This document shows positions 1 through 4,827 of a stretch of 5,645 nt of DNA, piece after piece. This DNA is from Pseudomonadota bacterium (GTDB lineage: Bacteria > Pseudomonadota > Alphaproteobacteria > Rhizobiales > Hyphomicrobiaceae), in assembly GCA_023416575.1 (NCBI GenBank), contig JAEZHL010000179.1, positions 1-5,645 on the forward strand, written 5' to 3'. The first letter of the stretch is position 1. Every line of letters begins with the position of its first letter. The translations under genes and the position numbers were made by a program. A model generated the notes under the pieces. The model was not told the DNA's origin and did no database searches. It was given only the letters and a program-made list of their open reading frames with translations.

Positions 1-880
1 AGGCATAGGGCCAGTTGCGCATGAATACGGCGTTGCCCGTCTGGAATACCCCGCGCGCGGCTTCCTCGTCGTAGCTGAGAACACCCGGCGGCGAGATATT
101 GCCGACCCAGCTCCCTGCGAGCTCGAATGCCTCGATGGCGCGCGGGTTGTTGACCGTGATCGCACCTTCGGCATCGACGATCGTGCCGCCGCCGAACGAG
201 TCGATCCATTCGAGCGCGTTTGATGTCATGCCCTCATAAGCCATGCCCTGGAAGACAAACCCCCAAAGGCGTCTGTTGCCGGACGCTCGCTCACCGGCCT
301 GAACAGCGCGCGCGGCGGCGGTCATGTCTTGCCAGGTCCGAGGTGGGGCTATTCCGTATCGGTCGAGCAGATCCCGGCGATAGTAGAGCACCCCGACATC
401 GGCCCACCAAGGCATTGCGACGAGCCTTCCGCCAACGGTGTTGTTTTCGATCAAAGCCGGGAAATGCTCCTGGGGTGCTTCCCCGACGTACGGGCGTAAA
501 TCGATCAGATGGCGGGCGAGAATGCCGGCCCAGACGACGTCGATCTGCAGCACATCGATGTCGTCGGCACCGGAGGCGAGCATCTGCAGATAGAGCGCCA
601 GCCGGTCCGTCGACGAGTTGGGAGTTGTGACGATCCGCGCCGCATGGCCGCTCCTGCGTTCCCATTCCGCAACGGCCTCGGTGCAGAGCTTCAGCTCAAT
701 GCCCAGTGAAGCGCAGGAGATCGAGATCTGTACCCGCTCGGCTTGTGCCGGTCCTTTCGTCACCGGGAGCGTGAGAACGAGCAACGAGGCCAGGAGAAAC
801 AATTGGCAAGTCAGATGCCTCAGGCTTCGTGCAGCGCGCCGCGAACGGAAAAGAAATCCGCCAATCGGTGGCGTTGCCAT
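1..880 (-). CDS. Family 1 extracellular solute-binding protein of a sugar ABC transporter (ThuE/MalE-like), C-terminus beyond left edge
   Basis: Periplasmic binding component of a carbohydrate ABC importer; it would capture sugar and deliver it to the inner-membrane permeases. The frame is open for 293 codons from ATG 880-878 to the left edge, against about 420 residues for the family, so roughly the last third is missing. The start is supported by GAGG five bases upstream; an in-frame GTG lies two codons earlier. Residues 13-48 form an Arg-rich n-region, a hydrophobic core (about 25-40) and an AQA signal-peptidase I site. The mature part carries family 1 signatures: TPNSSTDRLALYLQML (86-101), DIDVLQIDVVWAGIL (107-121), VGGRLVAMPWWADVGVLYYR (149-168), TWQDM (182-186), and GNAVFMRNWPYA at the edge. 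These resemble rhizobial ThuE (trehalose/maltose) from memory; the actual sugar is inferred. It is transcribed leftward, and permease and ATPase genes would be expected beyond the window. Confidence 0.9.
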   Translation of the reverse strand, partial: MATPPIGGFLFRSRRAARSLRHLTCQLFLLASLLVLTLPVTKGPAQAERVQISISCASLGIELKLCTEAVAEWERRSGHAARIVTTPNSSTDRLALYLQMLASGADDIDVLQIDVVWAGILARHLIDLRPYVGEAPQEHFPALIENNTVGGRLVAMPWWADVGVLYYRRDLLDRYGIAPPRTWQDMTAAARAVQAGERASGNRRLWGFVFQGMAYEGMTSNALEWIDSFGGGTIVDAEGAITVNNPRAIEAFELAGSWVGNISPPGVLSYDEEAARGVFQTGNAVFMRNWPYA

Positions 881-1058
881 GATCACCTCACCTGCCAAAG
901 CGGCTCACTATGCCGACTGCAGTGAACAAACGCGCGGCGGCGCCGTAGGTAGCGCTCGCCGCTTCGCTATGCCGGGCGGATGCCTCGCCGACCAGCACGA
1001 ATGGCTGCACTGGGGCGTTCTGAAGTGATGTAGGCATCCAGCGGTCGGGTATCGAAAG
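881..1058. promoter_or_regulatory. Divergent intergenic region between the sugar-binding-protein gene and the MFS gene
   Basis: This 178-bp gap must hold the start signals for two divergent genes. Visible: the Shine-Dalgarno of the leftward gene next to 881, an 8-bp inverted repeat (GGATGCCT at 978-985, AGGCATCC at 1032-1039, 46 bases apart), and a GC-rich hairpin candidate (GCGGCG 937-942, CGCCGC 957-962). I see no convincing -35/-10 pair on either strand and no strong ribosome site for the MFS gene. Both repeats could be chance in GC-rich DNA. Confidence 0.3.
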
Positions 1059-2267
1059 ATGGTGGGAGCGGCAGGCGAGCGCTGGAGAGCCCTATCAGCG
1101 CCGTTGCCGCGCTTTCTGCTGCTTTACGCGCTTCTGTATGCGTCCTTCGGGGTCGCCTCGCCGTTCTTGCCAGCCTTCATCGGGGCCCGCGGACTGGCGG
1201 CCGAGCAAATCGGCGTGATCTTTGCGGCCGGCACATTGATCCGCTTGCTTTCCGCTCCTCTTGCTGGTCGCATTGCTGATCGTTGGCGGATACAACGCAA
1301 AGTGTTGGCGGTCTGCGCTATGGCGGCCGGGGGCGCGGCTTTGCTTTACCTGCCCGCCGAGGGATTCGGACCCATCCTGCTGGTCAGCCTGGCCTACGCC
1401 ATTACTCTGGCCCCCCTCGCTCCTCTGGCCGATGCGTTAGCGGTGGTGGCCGCAAATCGCCCACGCAGCCCGGCTGGCCAAGGCTTCGAGTATGGCTGGG
1501 TGCGCGGCACAGGCTCCGGGGCATTCATTCTCGGTTCGATCACCGTCGGCTGGGCCGTGGCATCCCTCAAGTTGGGAACGATCCTGTGGTGGCAGGCCGC
1601 GCTGCTCCTTGCCACGGCTGCAGCGACGCGGCTGGTGCCCGAGTTCCACACCCCGACGCCAAGCGGGCAGGCTCTCTCCAGTGAAAGTCTGGTGACCCTG
1701 TGGCACTCGGCCGTTTTTCGCCGGATCTTGGTCGTGGCGGCACTGATCCTCGGCAGTCACGGCATGCACGATACCTTCGCTATGATCCTCTGGAGAGCCG
1801 CCGGCATCACGCCCGGGATCGCGAGCCTGCTGTGGTCAGTGGCAGTTGTCGCCGAGGTCGTGGTCTTTCTCGTTATCGGGCCCGCGCTCGTCCGGCGCCT
1901 GACGCCAGCAGGCTGCATCGCATTGGCAGCGCTGGCCGGAAGCGTGCGCTGGGCGGTCGCTGCCGTCACGACGCAGGTATTGGCGTTAGCTCTGATCCAG
2001 CCACTGCACGGCATCACTTTCGCGCTGCTTCACCTGTCCTGCATGCAACTCATCGCCATGCACGTTCCGGTCAATCTGTCCGCCACGGCCCAGACCATCT
2101 ACGGCACCGTCGGCATCGGCACGTCCACGGCGCTGGTCATGCTGGCATCCGGCTGGCTGTTCGGCCGACTGGGTGGGAGCGCGTTCGCTCTTATGAGCCT
2201 CTTATGCCTCGCGGCGCTGCCGCTTGTGCGCGGCTTGGCCCGCGAGGCGGCGGGCAGGGCGGCTTAG
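1059..2267 (+). CDS. MFS transporter, 3-phenylpropionate permease (HcaT)-like
   Basis: Inner-membrane secondary transporter of the major facilitator superfamily, probably a proton symporter. It has 402 residues (E. coli HcaT has about 380) and about 12 hydrophobic segments. It resembles the HcaT/LacY-like branch: FGVASPFLPAFI in helix 1 (30-41), an interhelix loop GRIADRWRIQRK (70-81), APLADALAVV (121-130), YGWVRGTGSGAFILGS (145-160), SHGMHDTFAMILWRAAG (233-249), SLLWSVAVVAEVVVF (256-270), GSVRWAV (294-300) and LHGITFALLHLSCMQLIA (316-333). The HG..D..A..LW.AAG and LWS.GVVAEV blocks have direct counterparts in HcaT. The start ATG is chosen because helix 1 begins about residue 17; only weak purine-rich sequence (GAAAG) precedes it, and GTG is the next codon. 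It is divergent from the sugar-binding-protein gene and convergent with the next gene. The substrate is unknown; membership of the PPP-type family does not prove phenylpropionate transport. Confidence 0.88.
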   Translation: MVGAAGERWRALSAPLPRFLLLYALLYASFGVASPFLPAFIGARGLAAEQIGVIFAAGTLIRLLSAPLAGRIADRWRIQRKVLAVCAMAAGGAALLYLPAEGFGPILLVSLAYAITLAPLAPLADALAVVAANRPRSPAGQGFEYGWVRGTGSGAFILGSITVGWAVASLKLGTILWWQAALLLATAAATRLVPEFHTPTPSGQALSSESLVTLWHSAVFRRILVVAALILGSHGMHDTFAMILWRAAGITPGIASLLWSVAVVAEVVVFLVIGPALVRRLTPAGCIALAALAGSVRWAVAAVTTQVLALALIQPLHGITFALLHLSCMQLIAMHVPVNLSATAQTIYGTVGIGTSTALVMLASGWLFGRLGGSAFALMSLLCLAALPLVRGLAREAAGRAA

Positions 2268-2292
2268 ACGATGGCCAAGAGCAGAAGCTGGT

Positions 2293-2309
2293 ATGGCGCG
2301 ATGCGCCGT
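2293..2309. terminator. Possible weak hairpin between convergent genes
   Basis: GGCGC (2295-2299), a GAT loop and GCGCC (2303-2307) form a 5-bp GC stem, extendable by a T-G wobble and an A-T pair. It lies in the 77-bp gap between the convergent MFS and small membrane protein genes, where a shared terminator would be expected. No T-run follows on either strand, so it is not a standard intrinsic terminator. Confidence 0.25.
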
Positions 2310-2344
2310 GTGCTGCACGGATCCAATCCGACGGCAACGGGCCT

Positions 2345-2713
2345 TCAGCCAACGATCCATATGAAACCGAGCGCAAGATAAGCGAGCGCCGCGAACGCGA
2401 TCAAAGCCGGTCTGCCATCGACAAAGCGGTCAGAAAAACACGGAAGGATAAGCGGCGCGATCAGCACCGCGATGCCGCCGCCCAGAATTAACGCGTACCA
2501 GGGCACGGCCTGCCATACCAGCCAGGTGCCCACGGCAACGGCAAGCAGCACCAAAACGATCGTGCCGTGAAGGAGAATGGGACCGATACCAATGCCGATT
2601 TCAGGTGTCCGCACTTCCTTGGGAAAGTGACCGCTTGCCGAGAGCAGGTGCAGGCTGGCTGCCAGCAAAAGCCCTGCGCACAACCCGAGCATCGTCCAAC
2701 TATTCAGTGTCAC
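2345..2713 (-). CDS. Small integral membrane protein with four predicted helices, unknown function
   Basis: A 122-residue hydrophobic protein that I cannot assign to a named family. Four membrane segments are visible at about residues 5-24, 46-68, 70-91 and 102-121. A short polar loop with Lys/Arg/Glu (30-39) and a loop FSDRFVDGRP (93-102) are the main hydrophilic parts. The start is GTG at 2713-2711 because AGGTGGGG (2723-2716) sits just upstream; an ATG seven codons inside (2692) has no comparable ribosome site and would give 115 residues. The same frame stays open far upstream into the panB-like gene, but that part is antisense to it and is not read as protein. The membrane pattern starts exactly at the chosen region, which supports a real gene. 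It is convergent with the MFS gene and divergent from the PanB-like gene, with 81 bp between starts. No catalytic motif is seen. Confidence 0.65.
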   Translation of the reverse strand: MTLNSWTMLGLCAGLLLAASLHLLSASGHFPKEVRTPEIGIGIGPILLHGTIVLVLLAVAVGTWLVWQAVPWYALILGGGIAVLIAPLILPCFSDRFVDGRPALIAFAALAYLALGFIWIVG

Positions 2714-2739
2714 GGCCCCACCTGCAGCTTGAAGAACGC

Positions 2740-2789
2740 TTCCGACCCACGTAACATATGACTTATATATCAAGAAAAAATACCGGGAG
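2740..2789 (+). promoter_or_regulatory. Promoter/leader region of the panB-like gene
   Basis: A sharp AT-rich patch in GC-rich surroundings lies between divergent genes. A possible promoter is TTCCGA (2740-2745), 17 bases, TTATAT (2763-2768); the -35 match is poor. An A-run (2775-2780) leads into ACCGGGAG (2782-2789), whose GGGAG serves as ribosome site for ATG 2795. The block 2754-2789 is partly repeated upstream of the gene at 4828 (see findings), suggesting common control. Confidence 0.4.
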
Positions 2790-2794
2790 CGAAT

Positions 2795-3721
2795 ATGTCC
2801 AGTGTGAATTCGGCGGAGACCGGACAGAAATCTCCACCAGTCGGTGCCGATCGTGCTGCGAGGAAGAGCGAAAAGCGCACCATCACGGAAATCCGGGACT
2901 CGAAGAAAACCGGCGAAAAGATGGTTTACATGTCGGTGCCGGATTACACCTCCGCGCAGTGGGCCGAGATGGCGGGGGTCGACGTCGCCGTGCTCGGCGA
3001 CAGCCTTGCCATGATCGCGCATGGCCACAAGAGCACCGTTCCCGCCACGATGGAGATGATGGTGCTGCATGCTCAGGCGGTCCGCCGCGGAGCCCCGAAT
3101 ACTTTCGTGCTCGGCTGCATGCCCTACCAGAGCTACAACACGGTTGATCGGGCGCTCTTGAATGCAACCCGTTTCATGCAGGAGGGGCTTTGCGATGCGG
3201 TGAAACCGCAGGGGGGTAAGTCGCAGGCGCACATCCTTAAGGCGTTGATAGACGCGGGAATTCCGACCGCCTCGCATATCGGCCTGACGCCACATACGAT
3301 TGCGATGTTCGGCGGCTTCAAGATCCAGGGCCGCACGGCCGAGGCGGCAATGAAGATCCTGGAGGATGCTCTCGCCATCGAGGACGCCGGTTGCTTCATG
3401 CTGGAGTTCGAGGCAGTGCCTGCGAAGGTCGCGAAGCTCATTTCCGAGCAGTTGACCATCCCGACGATCGGGATCGGTGCCGGGGCCGGCACCGACGGGC
3501 AGATTCTGCTTTGCTATGATCTGCTTGGCGTTTTCACGGATTTCAAACCGAAGTTCACCAAGCGGTACGCCAAGCTTACTGAGGTCGCGGTCGCTGGGAT
3601 CAAGGAATACGTGAGGGAAGTCAAGGAAGGCGCTTTCCCGGACGATGAGCATTCATACAGTATCAACGAGGCCGAGTACGAGAAGTTCGCATCGCTTGTC
3701 GCGAGGCGCCGCCAGATCTAG
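2795..3721 (+). CDS. panB: PanB-like 3-methyl-2-oxobutanoate hydroxymethyltransferase family protein with altered metal-site residues
   Basis: Member of the ketopantoate hydroxymethyltransferase family, a TIM-barrel fold related to PEP mutase and isocitrate lyase. Classical PanB transfers a hydroxymethyl group from 5,10-methylene-tetrahydrofolate to 2-oxoisovalerate in pantothenate synthesis. The 308-residue protein has a polar N-terminal extension of about 28 residues, then GDSLAM (68-73, Asp69/Ser70 matching E. coli Asp45/Ser46), RRGAPN (97-102), HIGLTP (161-166, His161 matching His136), FGGFKIQGR (172-180), LEFEAVP (203-209, Glu206 matching catalytic Glu181), IGIGAG (225-230), TDGQIL (233-238) and EHS (285-287). 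Lys137 matches Lys112. However, the Mg-ligand Asp84 aligns with Cys108 (GCMPY), and Glu114 with Gln139 (VKPQGG). A standard PanB reaction is therefore uncertain. The start is fixed by GGGAG at 2785-2789. It is first in a unit with the GntR and DUF6166 genes; no panC or panD is adjacent, which argues for another role. Confidence 0.9.
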   Translation: MSSVNSAETGQKSPPVGADRAARKSEKRTITEIRDSKKTGEKMVYMSVPDYTSAQWAEMAGVDVAVLGDSLAMIAHGHKSTVPATMEMMVLHAQAVRRGAPNTFVLGCMPYQSYNTVDRALLNATRFMQEGLCDAVKPQGGKSQAHILKALIDAGIPTASHIGLTPHTIAMFGGFKIQGRTAEAAMKILEDALAIEDAGCFMLEFEAVPAKVAKLISEQLTIPTIGIGAGAGTDGQILLCYDLLGVFTDFKPKFTKRYAKLTEVAVAGIKEYVREVKEGAFPDDEHSYSINEAEYEKFASLVARRRQI

Positions 3722-3733
3722 GACTGGACGGGG

Positions 3734-4429
3734 ATGACCAGGCACGCGACCGTACGAAGGCCGCTGGGCAAGAAGCATCCGGCCAGCACACTGACCGACA
3801 AAGCCTATCGCCAGATCGAGGAGCGCATCGTCACGCTGCGTCTGAAGCCTGGCGAAGTGCTGTCGGAGGAGAAGCTTTCATCATCGCTGAAGATCGGACG
3901 CACGCCGATCCGCGAGGCTTTGCAGAGACTTGCGTTAGAGGGGCTCGTGCGAATCCTTCCGCGCAAGGGCATCCTCGTGTCCGACATCAATCCGCGCGAG
4001 CAGTTGTTGGTGCTGGAGGTTCGCCGCGAGCTGGAGCGGCTGCTCAGCCGGGTTGGCGCCGAACGCGCCACCGATGAGGAGCGTGAGGTGTTGGACGAGA
4101 TTGCCCGCGCCATGGACAGGGCTGGCGAGCTCAGTGACGATGTCGCCTTCATGCGGCTCGATCGCGACCTTAACCAGCTCATGATCGAAACGGCGCATAA
4201 CGATTATGCGGCGCGGGCCATGAAGCTGCTTCAGGGGTTGTCCCGGCGCTTCTGGTTCATGCACTACAAGGAGGCGGCTGATCTGCCGCTCTGTGCCCGG
4301 CTTCACGCTGAGCAGGCGCGTGCCATCGCCAAGGGCGATCCTGTTTGCGCCGCCAAAGCTTCCGATCAGCTTATGGATTATGTGGAATCGTTCACGAGGG
4401 CGACAGTGCGCATCGGATGGAGCACATGA
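3734..4429 (+). CDS. GntR family (FadR/FCD subfamily) transcriptional regulator
   Basis: DNA-binding regulator, 231 residues, typical for the FadR subfamily. The winged helix-turn-helix spans about residues 20-85, with LKPGEVLSEEKLSSSL (37-52), IGRTPIREALQRLALEGLV (54-72) and the wing ILPRKGILVSD (74-84). An all-helical FCD ligand-binding domain follows (about 90-220), including FMRLDRDLNQLM (139-150) and LHAEQARAIAKGD (190-202). FCD domains often bind a metal through one Asp and three His. Here Asp143 and His191 are present, but the usual FH position is Asn147, and residues 203-231 contain no His, so the metal site looks incomplete. The start is 12 bp after the PanB-like stop, with GGACGGGG immediately before ATG; a little spacing is lacking, but no better start is seen. 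It most likely controls its own operon and perhaps the ABC genes downstream. Its ligand is unknown. Confidence 0.93.
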   Translation: MTRHATVRRPLGKKHPASTLTDKAYRQIEERIVTLRLKPGEVLSEEKLSSSLKIGRTPIREALQRLALEGLVRILPRKGILVSDINPREQLLVLEVRRELERLLSRVGAERATDEEREVLDEIARAMDRAGELSDDVAFMRLDRDLNQLMIETAHNDYAARAMKLLQGLSRRFWFMHYKEAADLPLCARLHAEQARAIAKGDPVCAAKASDQLMDYVESFTRATVRIGWST

Positions 4430-4722
4430 CGATATACGAAGGAAAACGGACGATCGACGGCCTTGTCGTCACGGTCGACGGCAGGAAGCTTGACGAGCGC
4501 TATGACGTCAAGCGCTTCACCTCTTACGGATTCGAATGGACCTACGAAGGCGAGAGCCCACGGCAACTGGCACTTGCCATCCTGGTACATCATCTCGGCG
4601 ACAGCGAGCGGGCGATCCGGCTGTCCGAGCCCTTCATGAAGGCTGTCGTGGCCAACCTCGACAACGACTGGGAAATTTCCGCCGAGGAGATCGACAGAGC
4701 AATCGCTTCCATCGAGAAATAA
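4426..4722 (+). CDS. DUF6166-type small protein, unknown function
   Basis: A 98-residue soluble acidic protein. The arrangement MTIYEGKRTIDGLVVTVDG (1-19), a GFEWTYEG block (37-44), SPRQLALAILVHHLGD (46-61), ERAIRLSEPFMKAVVANL and a final WEISAEEIDRAI helix match what I recall of the DUF6166 family. No enzymatic motif, signal peptide or membrane segment is visible. The start ATG 4426 overlaps the regulator's stop (ATGA), with GGATGG/GGAG at 4415-4422 just upstream, so translation is probably coupled to the GntR gene. The frame is open further upstream to 4345 and also has ATG 4417, but these lie inside the regulator. The protein could be an accessory or regulatory partner of the operon; this is inference from position only. 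Confidence 0.75.
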   Translation: MTIYEGKRTIDGLVVTVDGRKLDERYDVKRFTSYGFEWTYEGESPRQLALAILVHHLGDSERAIRLSEPFMKAVVANLDNDWEISAEEIDRAIASIEK

Positions 4723-4827
4723 GGAAAGGGGGCAAGCGGAAAAAATATGTTGTTTGCTGACATGTCGGTAATATATCATGGCCATCAAAAGATGGTCTAA
4801 CACCATAAAAAAAACCGGGAGGAAACC
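4723..4827 (+). promoter_or_regulatory. AT-rich leader of the ABC binding-protein gene with promoter-like and palindromic elements
   Basis: A 105-bp gap separates the DUF6166 gene from the ABC gene, enough for a separate promoter. A weak promoter-like pair is TTGTTT (4750-4755), 16 bases, TATATC (4772-4777); TAATAT (4769-4774) is an alternative -10. GACATGTC (4759-4766) is a perfect palindrome. Just downstream, 4778-4806 holds four alternating ATGG/CCAT half-sites. An A-run (4807-4814) leads into CCGGGAGGA, a strong ribosome site for ATG 4828. No intrinsic terminator for the upstream operon is visible, so read-through is also possible. Confidence 0.45.
4778..4806. repeat. Four alternating ATGG/CCAT half-sites (candidate operator or leader hairpins)
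   Basis: ATGGCCAT (4778-4785) is a perfect palindrome, followed by ATGGT (4792-4796), five bases, and ACCAT (4802-4806). The middle arm can pair either with the left arm (GGCCATC 4780-4786, AAAA loop, GATGGTC 4791-4797, one wobble) or with the right arm. TGGT-N5-ACCA recalls FadR-type operators, TGGT-N3-ACCA, but the spacer is two bases longer. Whether it acts as a protein site or as RNA structure is open. Confidence 0.4.

Noticed and set aside
220..1028. Several plus-strand frames of 60-136 codons opposite the sugar-binding-protein gene
   Set aside because: The minus strand encodes a continuous, recognisable binding protein here; the plus frames are low-complexity Arg-rich shadows.
978..1039. 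8-bp inverted repeat GGATGCCT/AGGCATCC in the divergent gap
   Set aside because: The arms are 46 bases apart, which is too far for a usual operator, and an 8-bp match is not convincing by itself.
449..2412. The 13-base string CGATCAAAGCCGG occurs twice (ending at 460 and 2410)
   Set aside because: Both copies lie in minus-strand coding sequence and encode Pro-Ala-Leu-Ile in unrelated proteins; chance plus shared codon preference explains it.
1700..2491. 263-codon plus-strand frame overlapping the MFS gene and the small membrane protein gene
   Set aside because: Its composition is Arg/Ser/Gly/His-rich shadow sequence, and it spans two better-supported genes in other frames.
2714..3652. Long open minus-strand frame continuous with the small membrane protein gene, potentially a 435-residue protein
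   Set aside because: It runs antisense across the PanB-like gene, whose plus-strand product is clearly real. The antisense part has an Arg/His-rich shadow composition and no family signature. Only the membrane part from 2713 is credible.
4747..4800. A 17-codon mini-frame (MLFADMSVIYHGHQKMV) in the leader of the ABC gene, a possible leader peptide
   Set aside because: It has no well-spaced ribosome site and no run of regulatory codons, and it covers the promoter-like sequence itself, so translation is unlikely.
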